Positions 45,801 through 58,000 of a stretch of 64,000 nt of DNA are shown one piece after another. The translations under genes were made by a program, and so were the position numbers. The DNA comes from Streblospio benedicti (lineage: Eukaryota > Annelida > Polychaeta > Spionida > Spionidae): assembly GCA_019095985.1 (NCBI GenBank), contig CM032664.1:52523408-52587407 (forward strand), given 5' to 3'. The notes beneath the pieces were generated by a model, which was not told the origin of the DNA, made no database searches, and worked only from the letters and a program-made list of their open reading frames with translations. Each line of letters opens with the position of its first letter. Position 1 is the stretch's first letter.

Positions 45801-48101
45801 AGTGATTGTGCAGGTAAATATTGAGCCAGCTCAAATATATGGGTTTCAGCATTTAATGCAGGCCAAACATTAGTATACTTTAGGTAATAAATTGACTTGA
45901 GAAACTAAGTACATTGTTTGTTTTAAACACATTACACCAAGGCAGGATAGGACTATATCATATCTGTACTTGAGCCCATGACCATGGCATCCTCTCTCCT
46001 AAAAATGTGAGTATTGGCTGTCTTGTGTCTTATGACTTTTGCCATACCGCCAACACCTTCTATTAAAGTGAACATCAACCTAGTTTAATCCATTTATCTT
46101 GACTTTTCAAATTGTCAATTCTCATAAAAGTTTGAAATGAAAATCAATTAGCGATATGCATTATTCTATTCATTGTTACATATTCTTCGAATATACATTT
46201 GTACATTCTTGAGATGGCTCTAATCTTTGCATCACAATAATGTATAGAGAAATGATTTTTATTTCAAATCTTCTGGTTTATAAAGCAGAATTACACCATA
46301 AGCTTTGGAAAAAAAATATTCTAAATTTGGAACAACAAATTTCAGCCTAACTTGAAAATCAATATGTTCTTATTACCTACTAACTGTATTGGTCGTTTCT
46401 CTAAAATCCTGTTAGTAAAAAAGTATTCCACCAATAGCAAAACTCATGACACTAAGCATTTTAATGCAAAATATTTTAGAGATAAATCCAACAACCATTC
46501 CTGATAGTTACTTAACATTATATTTGGCCCATGCAATATTTCTTAAAGCAATAGATGGCACGTTGTTACCTTACAAACATCACACTGTGCATATAATACT
46601 GATAATAGACATTGTCAGATGTGATTTGCGAGTGGCATTTTTGGCACATTTTCTACATTTTTAGTCATAGCAATGAAGCAGTGTTTTGAAATTAACCCCT
46701 GTATGGAGATGTTATGACTTGTTAAGCAAGAACATTACACACGCGCGGGTGTTCATAATAAAACGTTGATTTCCAATTCTGGTAGGTGCACTTGTTTAAC
46801 ACAGATGCACAACTTGGAAATGTTAACGTTACAATCTACCATCATTTATTTGTTGCTAATCAACACTGGAATTTGGAAAATATCAATTCACAAACGTTCA
46901 GCTGTACTATTTACTATATTTTGACTGCACACTCGAATTTAGAAATTTATGGCATCGATTATATAATATGAATATATATTGGAGATTCTCTATTAAGACA
47001 TTGCACTAAAATGTACCACACCAAACATTAAACTATGAGCTGCCTTGGAAGTTCTCAAGCTTCATATGTTTTGTCTTGACAAAAGCTTTCAATGTTCGCT
47101 CATAATGCTCAGTATTAAACCTAGTTCAGCAAAATAAATTCATTTCTAACCAGTCAATATCATTATGGCAATGACAGGTTCTTTCAGTGCACTTTGTTCT
47201 AGTTCAATAACTAAAAGATTGATTGGTTAAAAGATTACATTGAAACAGGTTTATATTGAAACANNNNNNNNNNNNNNNNNNNNNNNNNNNNNNNNNNNNN
47301 NNNNNNNNNNNNNNNNNNNNNNNNNNNNNNNNNNNNNNNNNNNNNNNNNNNNNNNNNNNNNNNTACAATATTCATCCACAGGATGATGGCTTCACATCAA
47401 TTGTCAAATGTCGATGTCTGTAAGGACATTTGGGTCATATTGGTGTTGTGCCTATTTATCACCGATTCTATACTGACTAATGCCTTTCATCTTAAAACAT
47501 AGAAAAACAATATCAATCTTATCTTATCTGAACCAAATAGAAAGATCTCATAATGAAGTAAAACACGTAAAAACATTATTCACATGATTGGTTTTCAACG
47601 ACAAAAGACATTATGAAATAATCATATTTATCCAAAAATTCAAGAAAATAAATTTACCTTATACTTCAAAATAGTCTCCTTTGGCTGTGTATCATTGCCA
47701 TTCTCTATTATTTTTTCTTGACTGCCATATTTCGAACCATTTTCCTGCTTATTATGTCCATTCATTTTAACTAACGCACTATCTGATGCCACTTTTAATA
47801 TTGTCTTAGCTTTTGGGTCTAAGACCACATGTAAGTCCATATCATCATCCATTGTGTCAAATGTGTTGGATGTTTTCACCTTTTCTGCATTTATACTAGC
47901 ACCAACATGTGAGTCAGTGTCTTTTGACTCTTTCCTGTGGGTTTCTGAACCAGACGAGGTTTTTGTTCTATCGGTTGGTGACACAGAAGCAGCTCTGTCG
48001 TCACTACTGGCCTTCCCAGCCACAGCTCCAATATGTTGTGTTTGGTCCAACCCATTATTACCACTGCGAGCCGCACTGCTCTGTTGATTGGACAACTCCA
48101 T
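42899..48101 (-). CDS. BTBD17: BTB-BACK protein, BTBD17-like
   Basis: Three minus-strand exons, 47658-48101, 44877-44975 and 42899-44065, all join in phase 0 and give 1710 nt (569 aa). The ATG at 48101 has a good context (A at -3, G at +4). Residues 1-148 are polar and low complexity. The BTB domain follows (from about 162: DQVLRDEANFIMNVSQFYNQ, then LSDVVLKVGDDRYYSHRFVL and KSSEYFRTMLYEHGW), then a BACK domain (WVNMDIEFIVDLISNDGLVV, LLPLIRFPQMLVSQLYNLEQ, LLSQAYRFRALCPSQ) and a C-terminal beta-type region (FLPRDYSDLTADN to the end, AILIKPVPS). BTB-BACK followed by AYRF and FLPRDY matches human BTBD17 (LLLQAYQFHA, FLPRNY, LIVKPVY). Human BTBD17 has a signal peptide; this protein has none. BTB domains dimerise and often recruit CUL3; no substrate can be inferred. 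Confidence 0.8.
44677..44845. mobile_element. Foldback MITE with exact 8-bp target duplication
   Basis: Ends catgggcctcagcatcatgg and the inverted ccatgatgctgaagcccatg. The exact 8-mer aattaagc flanks both sides (44669-44676 and 44846-44853), which points to the hAT type. It lies 31 bp from the donor of exon 2 of the BTBD17-like gene. A half copy is at 31470-31540. Confidence 0.82.
45004..45735. repeat. Two copies of a 150-bp segment plus a copy of an exon 2 acceptor (BTBD17-like gene)
   Basis: gaataacaac..attgctgagtgcaaatat..gttccata..ctttggtggagacatt occurs at 45004-45154 and 45578-45732. Directly after the first copy, 45157-45190 repeats the exon 2 acceptor region (catgtccctacaacaaataa against the true catgcccctacaagaaataa at 44970). 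Confidence 0.75.
47264..47363. other. Assembly gap (100 N)
   Basis: Exactly 100 N bases lie in the first intron of the BTBD17-like gene. A round 100 usually marks a gap of unknown size, so the true intron length is not known. Confidence 0.98.
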
Positions 48102-51100
48102 TTCTATTTGAAAAGTTTCCAATTTATCCAAAAGCGGCAAAGGTATGTCTATATAATCTAAATGTAATCAATACTTTTTGTTTTGCCAGCACGGTTCACA
48201 GGCTACCGATAATCAATGATCTGGCTATTAAAACACAGATATGACACTAATAAGTGAAATAAGCCGTAGGGTAGGTGTAATTGCACGAGTCTAGAATGAT
48301 ATCATAATGATTTGGTATATAATGCACAAGCATATATATCAATTCACTGTACAGTGGATTTAAAACGTTTCTTCGAAGAATGTTATCAATATTGTTTGTT
48401 ATCAAGGTTTACATTGCCATTAATAAAATACACCCCTACTTCGGACACACAAAACCTTTCAGTTATGAGGTCAAAAGGCATATGTGGCTTAACAATCGTG
48501 TCTTCATTTACATAATGTTTCAAGCAGGTGAAAAGCAATATTTGCACATCATAAGATTGCATGTATTGGGTAAGCGCAAGTGTTCCAATTAAGTATGGTA
48601 GACAGTGTCGAGAAATAACAGACTTACAAAAAGTTCACACAGCCATATGCATTCGTTATGTTTATCTTATTAATATATAATAATATAAGAGTGATACGAA
48701 CAATTTTCTTCCATAAAGCCAACACACTGGTGTGATCATGTAGAAAAAAGGCAGAGAAATTCATGCCTGTTAGTCTATTGCTTAAAAAAGACAAGAAAAA
48801 CATTTTATCATCCTATTTAAAGTCTCCTTCAATCAGCATGTAAAATCAACAAAGCTTTCTTGTTCACGGGAACTTTACTTTAGGGGCAAATACAGAATAC
48901 ATATTAACATGTTTGCAGTAACGCGCTTTTGTCAATCAATGTTGAGAAATCTTCCAAATAAATTTACAACCCGTTAAAAAATATGTACAAAACAAATAAT
49001 TGCATACACCCATGCAAATAACATCATACAATGTCTCCGAACCATAAAATCAATAATTATGCACAAAAATCTGATATAAAAGAACACATCAAACTTTTTC
49101 GTATCACACTGTTTTCGTGTTCCATATTTGCAATAATAGAATAAAAATTTTGATGTACTAGAAATACATCAACAATAGACAAGTACACATCAACAAAGAA
49201 AGCACAGAATTATAATGACAATGAGATGGTACCAGTGAGATACCAGTATCTTGAAGAATGCAATCTTAAGTAACATTATACATATCTATTAGCTGTCAAT
49301 AAGATGTCAATAATTCATTTAATTAAATTTAATCGCAAAATAATAATGACACATAATCTGATATAGAGAACATACCTCTGTATCAATGCGGAGTTCATCT
49401 TGGCAACAATACTCATACATTGTTGCAATAAATCAAACAAAACTGTTCACTTTAATAGAAAATAACTTGGAATGGTTATGCATGAAAGTTAACTCAAATA
49501 CAACACTGCTGCTCCAGCACATAACGTTTAAATGAAATGTTTTATTGTTGATTTTGAGCAGTGCATGCTTGGATAAAAGGCAGATGCTTTTTAAGCATCT
49601 GTGGCACCTGCATGTGATGCGGAGTTCAATACTTTGGCCTTCAGTGCTCAATGGAGCTCCTCTAACCTTTGTTCACATTTTCCCAAATTAGACTTTGCCT
49701 TGGAGATGATTTTTTTAACAGGATGACAGACAGACATGGTCATAATGAAATGACAAATTCAAAGTAGAATCAATTGAGTCAATTATATGAATTTTAAATG
49801 GATTAAAAAATACATTCATTATATATTGACTAAATATTTGTATCCATTGAAAATTAAGAGTGGTTAGAGTAGTAATGCGTTTTTAGATAGTACACTTATT
49901 GAAATTATATTTTCATTAAAAAATATAATATGCACAATGGTAATGTTTATAATTATAAACTTTAAGGACATTCTTACATGTCCAACCTCAATAAAATAGA
50001 TGAAAGAAGATCATTTTCAGAATTTATGTCTTTGTTTTCATTTTACCCTTGGTGGGTGAAAGTTTTAACAGAAAACTCAATATAAAATCAAGTTAATCAT
50101 ATGAATTCTCTGTGGGGACCATAGATTATTATAAGCTAAGGTGTCTTTTGGACCCCTGATACCCTGGGTGTATGAATATTAACAGTCGACTACAAAGAAA
50201 TACATGTAATATTTTGTTTCCCCATTGACATGTTTGAGATTTTTCAGACTGATAAAATAGTCCCCTAGGGTAATCTTGTGTTTTAGAAAATGCATGTAAA
50301 AGTTACTGAACCAAAACTATTTATAAAAAGATATTATGCATATAATAGAACTTACTAATATTCATACATCTCTAACCTGAATAAAATATAGATTGATGAG
50401 AATCATTTGGACAATTCATGTCTTAAAGCTTTTCTTCTTACATGACACATGACAAAGGTTCGACAGATTGGCCTACATTTCGTGAAGAAGCATGCATCAT
50501 TAATCGACAACAGTGCAGTGGCAGACATAAGAACATTTTTGAAATCATCAAAATCAACTAGCTGACCTTCATAACAAAAAGGTTCTCTTAAACATGAGTG
50601 TTTAGGGCATACATGTATAATTTCTGAGAAAGCTTTTGATACATCCTGCTTAAGTTTACTAAAGATCCGTTCTTTACCAAGAAGTCCATTCTTTCCCAGG
50701 GGTCCATTCATATCACATCAGATTTTGTTCTTACAAATGTTGCTCAAATAACTGCTAAGCATTAGAATGCTTTTGATATCACATCTAGTAAATTATTGCA
50801 ATAATTCATTGAACATGACTCTTGACCAAAAGTTAGCTGGTTTGATTCCCTGTAAAACTAGAAATGCTTGTGCACGATTTAATTTGCGAATTTCGTGGGT
50901 AGGTGCAAAAACGTAAACTTAAATAGTCAGTAAACACTATTAGCCTATGTAAAGTAGGTCCAGGATGGACCCAAATCGCAAAATTAAATAGTCACAAAAT
51001 ATTTTATAGATACAAATCGCAAAATTTAATAGCCACGAAATGTTCTAGTTTTACAGTATAGCGTTTAGTTATGAATGCTGTCTTATCCCTAATTGATAGT

Positions 51101-52662
51101 GCTTCAATGTAAAAAGATTCATACATGAAATGTAAAGCCTGAAGTAATTGATGATGAACGCAATATTTGACTATGCTACAGTACGTGAGGTATGCTTACC
51201 AGGGAGTTGGGAAAAAACAGTGTGTAACAAAGATACAATGATCTGGTGTTGGTAAATAGTTGTTGGAATATGTCATAATAGCATTGCACATTTGCATAGT
51301 CAATGCTTTAATAATATTCAGTCCACAGTCCTTCAGGGTCTTTTATCGTAATGTATAATCTGGATGTGTAACAATACTATGTCTAACACTAATCTGTTTG
51401 CATTGTGATATTTGGCATGCAGATGAATATTTATCTATATATAGACTTGGACTATGGATAAAAGGTATAATATCAAATATAGCAACTAAATCTTTAAAAT
51501 GACAGTTCTTCATTTGTTGGAATATAGAGGGTTGGGTGAGATGGGAGTGTAGATTAAGAAAGCCATTACCATTTTACTTTCCATTTCATATGGATTTATC
51601 ATGCAATCTAGTTGGTCATATACCAGACTTAAATATAAAAATTACAAATAACAGATAGCCCAGCTTAAATTGGACTGATAGGGAATACGTAGGGTATCAA
51701 TATTTGGTAATCCGAACAGTTTGTAAAGATGAAGTATAACAAGGCAAATTGTCTACCTATTTGCTCGAGTGATCCAGCAATTTGACTCATTATAATTCAA
51801 GATAAACAAATCCAACTGTATTGTATGCACTTTTGACAGAGTACATGCACAAAATCATAGGTCAGGTGAAATCTAAACTGATGATTATTGTTCCAAATGA
51901 GATATCTGTAACATACACATTTGCATGCACATTGATGATAATCTCATTTCCATTATAAGCACTGTGTCACTCACTGCAAATCAATGGAAGTGTATATATG
52001 TATGGAAACATATTACCTCTTGTTTTTTAGCAGACGGCTGTTCTTTCTCCATGATTGTATTCAGAAATGATGAATGGTGATTTTGAGAGCTACTTTTATA
52101 CACAATTACTATTCCAATATTAGGTATCATCTGAGCAAGTACAAGAAAGAAATACTGTTACATGCATGTTTGTGATGAGCAATTACCAATCTAACCACAA
52201 GAGGGAGCTACTTTCACTCTTGCCACTACAGACTCAAAATCTTGGAATCGCAATCTGCTTTTGTGGCTGTTTTGCAAAGTGGATAATTTTGGATGATAAA
52301 TCATGGCACTTGAAAGTGTCCAGTTGTAAATAAGTATCTGCTTCAAGGTTCATGGTTTTTATGGTTATAAACTGGAACACCTGTTAATGGGAAAATAACT
52401 ATTTCCGCTGACAGTAATGGCCATTTAGGACACCACCGTTATTAACGGGGAATTTCAACACTTGCTAATAAATCTCCCAAAGATTAAAGTGCGACAAGAA
52501 ATCAAAAGTGGAAAATGACTGGTAATCTAGCTGCATAATTTCTATATATATTAGTATTGAATAGTTCATTCAAATATCAATATTCACATGAAGTAGAACC
52601 AGTAGTAGCCGCTAATAGTCAAACTATTGATGAAAGCAATATCAAGATTATTTTTAAACACA
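48102..52662. other. Intergenic region between BTBD17-like and PCM1
   Basis: 4.5 kb of AT-rich DNA separates these two same-strand genes. It contains a TACTGTAAAACTAG-type MITE (50850-51059) and an unexplained 102-codon minus-strand frame (50403-50711). The promoter of the BTBD17-like gene must lie here, but I see no clear core element. The rest appears featureless by eye. Confidence 0.5.
50850..51059. mobile_element. MITE family TACTGTAAAACTAGAA, copy 3
   Basis: Reverse orientation relative to copies 1 and 2 (central box agtaggtccaggatggacc). It lies between the BTBD17-like and PCM1 genes. Confidence 0.82.
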
Positions 52663-55054
52663 TTTATTGAATGTCACAACTAACAAACTACAAAAAAAGA
52701 ACAAAAACGATGGAAATATTTTGATTCAAATGCTGTGTTTAACATAATTACAGTAGAGCAAGAAATCGTGTACCATTGTGCTGTATATAATAGTACTAAT
52801 ACTATCAGTATTAAAAATCTACAGGAAAAGTGATACCGGTACATTCCAGGTATATTTTCTGCAAATACATTCAGCAGTGCTACTTTTTCAATTTTGTAAT
52901 TTTGAAAATATTCAAATCCTTCATAACCGAAATGTGGATTTACAGTAAATGATGACCTTTTGACATAACTTTTCAAAGTTGCAATACATTTATGAAATGT
53001 TTAACCCAATGCTTATCCACAATGGTAATAAAAATTGCAAATATCAATGAAAATCTGCAATCATAGATTCATGGTATTTGGACCATCCGAAAAAATGAAC
53101 AAAAAGAATGGACTTCATTTTAGTATACATGGAGTTGTTCAGTAAAGGAAACATTAACCGTAGTCACAAGATATTCGTGGTTCTGCAAGGATGACTGGAT
53201 GAGGTATATTTTAACACCATAGTTTAGTATTCATTCAAACACGTCACTATTCTCTACTTATACAAGCAAAAGTGGTCCTTTGCTTACAATAACTTTTTAA
53301 TGAGACAAATAGGCTTCAGTAATTGCAAGTTTCTAACAAGAAAAAGACCCAGCATTCATGTATTTTTGTGTTTCCATGAGTTAGCAGCAGCATTGTCACC
53401 ACAATGATACATAAATATCACCTGCCCCCAGTGTTCACAAACCACATGTATTTTTGTTACCAGAAGCACTAAAACTGTTATCTATGTATTGGACCTTTTT
53501 TATGGTTTTGCCATGTTGAAATATTGAGATTTGTCACTGCCCGACAACTGCAATAAGAAACCCACCGTTTCATGTGAATTAATATACGACAAATTCTGCT
53601 TTTCCAATACGAATTTTATGTCAAATGTTAACACGTCTGGTAAAAGAGTTAGTTTTAAGTTAACAAGCCAGTCGGTTAAAAAAGGTCCATAAGAGATATC
53701 TAAGTCTAGGTCCTGGGCAAGGAACCCACTAGCACAAATATTGTGAAGTATTTTCAAATTCCTTTGCTTGATTGGATAAAAATAATGTATCAAAATCATA
53801 TTTGTATATGTATTTACAATTTCTAAATTCATTATTATACATATCATCAAACACAAAACAGAATTTCAGTGATGAAAATGGTTTCGTTTACATAAATTAG
53901 TGAACTTAAAAATAAAAAAATATATCCGAAAGCAGATCATAAACATTACTTTTACACACAAAAACAGGGTAATTTACTAACAAAGAAAATAATTTGTCAC
54001 AAAACGCAATTATCACATTGGGTTAACAATAAAATTAACAGCAAAATTAAAAATGTATGCGGATACTTTACGAACATAATCACAACAGATAAAAATAAAT
54101 GCTAGCTTGAAAAAAATCTATTTGATCATGTGATTTTACTACAATGCTCATATACATTTATTTTACATAGTTGATTGAATCCAACTAACTGTGAAGGCAG
54201 TCACTCGTTTTGAATACTGTACAAAATTTAAAATATCAATAAGGAATGTTCAAATAAAGTACAAAAAAACATTAAATCATAAGTTCATTTGGTCAACTTT
54301 AAATGGCGTTATCATACACGGACCATCAGAACACTACTGGGCTTTTAGATTGAAAATGTTTCAACATGAGCGCATTTACACAAAAGTTTCATGCTCTAGA
54401 TTTTGAAATGGTCAAAATAGTGGGGTGGGACTTAACCTTTTTATGATTCCATACGATATTACATGTAGTCTACTATATTTTTACAGACTGCTTACTTTCA
54501 ATGTTGGATAAACAATATCTCTATTTGCATTTCTTTCAAGAAAAAGAGGATGACTTAGTTCTGGACAACAATCCATGGGACTCTGATTTCAAAATGGGAA
54601 GCAAAATAGACATCCATACCATAGCACTAATACAACATTGAAAGTTTGCAGTCAATTGAATGTTCGTTGATCTACAAAATTCTTATTTTTTTAACAACAA
54701 ATACTTGTTATTAACATAAAATAAGCATCACAGCATTATCAGAAAACGATATCTCACAATTTTCACCCCCACTTCAGACCACAGAAAGAACAAAAAGATA
54801 TGCTAATGTCAGGTGATAAAGTCTTCCTGCATACATATATTATTGTACAGTGAAAAAATATGCAATAAAATGCAGCCCAATATCACACTTGTCTCTCCAT
54901 TGTCCTGTTCTCTGACAGTGTCTATCTGAGACTAAATATGCACTTTTTTCCGTTTTAAAAATTTAAGTTGAATCCATGTATATACATCCTGGCCATCATT
55001 TACATAGCAGTGGATATCTATGAAGTATCCGCCGAGATCACAGGGATGAACTGT
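52663..55054 (-). other. PCM1 3' UTR (probable)
   Basis: Downstream of the PCM1 stop (55055-55057) the minus strand has AATAAA hexamers near 54157-54162 and 52663-52668, so the 3' UTR is either about 0.9 kb or about 2.4 kb. The two longest open frames here (52680-52976 and 53500-53856, minus strand) resemble no family I know and are probably chance. Confidence 0.4.
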
Positions 55055-58000
55055 CTATATTCCATTGGAACCTAAAAAATTTGCATAAAAAGCTTGAATA
55101 TGTTTCTCAATTGAATTAGGAATATTTTTTACCCATGAATTGCAAAGGTTTTTACATTACTTGTAACAGTAAATTACTACATAGAATTCATCTCAAGTTG
55201 ATATTCTAACACTTTTTAGTTACTCGACTAGCATTTTAAGTGACAAAACGTAGCCTCGAATCATTACAATGAATATTATGACCAAAGTATTCTCTTCAAA
55301 CTCAATTCAGCCAAAAAGGTGACCGTTTTGCATAGCAACTAAAACACTCACTTGGAGGTTCTTTTAAAGCTGCTGGGTCCCCTGCAAGTTCATTAGTGGA
55401 AGGTTCAACGGACTCCAGAATTTGGTCACTTCCAAGATTATTATCACTTGCTTCACCTTCCCTCTTTGCATTGATTTCGCTCTGAAAAAATATGCACAAT
55501 AATAAAACCTTTTTGACTTTGGTAATTTTATTTCCCCATAAATTCATCCTGCATACATGATGCTGTCATTGGCCATCTCAGAATCAGCACCACATACAAT
55601 AATGATTCTTGTTACCTGTGGTATCACTGTAAGCTTCTCTGGAAGATCATCAATGGTCACTTCTGCCTCCTCAGCCTCAACCTAAACACATTTTTATCAA
55701 GAAAATCAATCTTCTTTCATCTATGCACATCATCATCATATACGCAGTAAGAAATGCCTCAACTACTTAATTACGCGTCATCTTTACATCCATAAATAAT
55801 GAGTTTATTTAAATAATGAGTTTAGTTTATAAGTTTAGATTGATTCCTGATGAGGCCATGTAAAATAAATGGTGAAAATATTTGAAAATAAATTCAAAAA
55901 TTCTAAGTTAAATTATAAAGTAAATAGATGTGCTTGCCAGCACTCCGTCAGACGTTAGCAGATCGTCACATCACTAAAGTGTACTGGAGACGGACTGCTA
56001 ACGTGTGACGGAGTGCTGGCGAGCGCATCGAATAAGTAAACAAAATTAAGATTTGAGAAAGGTGGAAAAAGACAATTGGAGAAAAAAAATCATAAATACT
56101 GATAGCATGAAAAAGAATACAAAATAGATGATTAGAGAACTTACAGGGGGCAAGTTGAAAAGGCTGGAATTGTACACATGTAATAGCTGCTGTCCCACCT
56201 CTCCATTGGCCACTCCATTCACACGTCTCGTGGCGCCATCTTCTGTCAGGTTGTCGTCAGAAGATTCCGCCGTGTCTTTTACATCGTCTGATTTTTCTTT
56301 CTCTGCGTCTCGTGAGACGGCCGTCTCGGACGGTTCATCCGCAGACTGAGATTCGTCGTCGCCTTCGTCATCCTCGTCACTGCCAATTCTGAAAAAATGA
56401 ATGATACATAATTATGTGTTTCTCAGTGCTTGCGAATACATTTTCAAACTTCTCTCTCTCTCACATCTTTTTAGCAACCATAATTTTCTACCAAAGATAG
56501 ACAGAGCTGAAGACAGGTTTTACAACCCTAAGCTTCTATTAGGAAATATGAAGATGTAAGAGAGAGAGAGAAGTTTGAAAATGTATATTGCTTGCTACTA
56601 GATTGTTTAACCATATAGATGCGCGTGCTGACAAACCGATATGCATTTCCTAACAAACACCTATATCACTTTGGTGGCGTGCACATCTACCTTGCATTTA
56701 AAAAATACATGTAATCATCTAAAAACGTTTTTCACATTGTTGTTTTTTACTACTTATTCTGTGTATTTGGAGCATATCGCTTTGGTAGTTTATTCGACGG
56801 CATTATAAAAATATGTCCTGAAGAACACTTCAGGAAAACGCCGGAATAATAAATTAAAAAAAAAATTTATTGTTGATCAGAAAAAAAAATAGACCATCTG
56901 TGTCGTCTAAAATTAAACAAATTGCAAATGTTTTTCACATTGGAAGATATATCCTAGATGGGCTTGAAGTTAGAATCTAGGCATACAATGCTCCAATCAC
57001 ATACCTTGTCATGGGTTTGGTTTCGCTTGGTGCGAGCATAATCGTCCTCCCCGCTGACGGACTGCCAACAAAAGTATCATCATCATCTCGTTCTGTATCA
57101 ATTTCGACCTGAGCCGCCATTTCATCATCTCGATCCTAAAAACACAGTACATTGATCGTAAATATATCAATTAATTCATGATGAACACTTTAGCACAAAT
57201 ATTTTTACACACATACCATTACCACTAAAGTCTTGAATTCACCCATTCATCTACAACATCCTATTTTACCATTGGTACATTCACATCATATCAGATTCTG
57301 TTTAATAACACACAGATGTGATTTTCTCTAAGGATTACGATGCTAGAACAAATGACAAGTCAAATGTATGGATAACCCAGAAAACAACTTTCACTTTGTG
57401 ATACATTAGATTATAAATTTCTGTAAGGAAATTCAGGAGACAGGCTTGTAAAGTTATTTGGAAAGTCGTGGAATCGAACTCATGATCTTCTGCACAAACC
57501 AGACCAGTCATATATGTACGGGCAGACGCGTTACCATTACGCTAACTCCCCTTACGGCTTATAGACTTGTTCAGACTTATCACTATTGCATAACACCATG
57601 ATACCACAACACCATGATACTATTTTAAGCCTCATACAGCCTTGATCCTCTAGATCATCTCAACTCTTACAACGTCGTCGAGGCACGCGCTGCCCTCGAT
57701 AAGAGGTCACCATGTTCTGGTGCACTTTGTTTACACTTGCCACAAATTTCTCACACTTCTCCTGACGCGTACCTTTCCCAGCTCCTCGTCCTCCCCCTCG
57801 ATCTGCAGCTGCTGTTTCTCCGACACGTCCTGCTTCTCCGTGCTAGACTCGCGGTCATCTTCGTTAGATGACAGCTCCGTCAGATCGTCTTTTTCCTCTG
57901 CGCCGTCGTCGTCCACTTCGTCCTCCTCATCTCCGCCGTCATCGTCGTCCTGGTCAATGTTGTCCAGGTCGTCCTGGGTCGGGTCCGTCTCAGTCGAGGT

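Noticed and set aside
53500-53856. 118-codon minus-strand frame downstream of PCM1
   Set aside because: It lies in the likely 3' UTR, has no recognisable domain and no splice connection.
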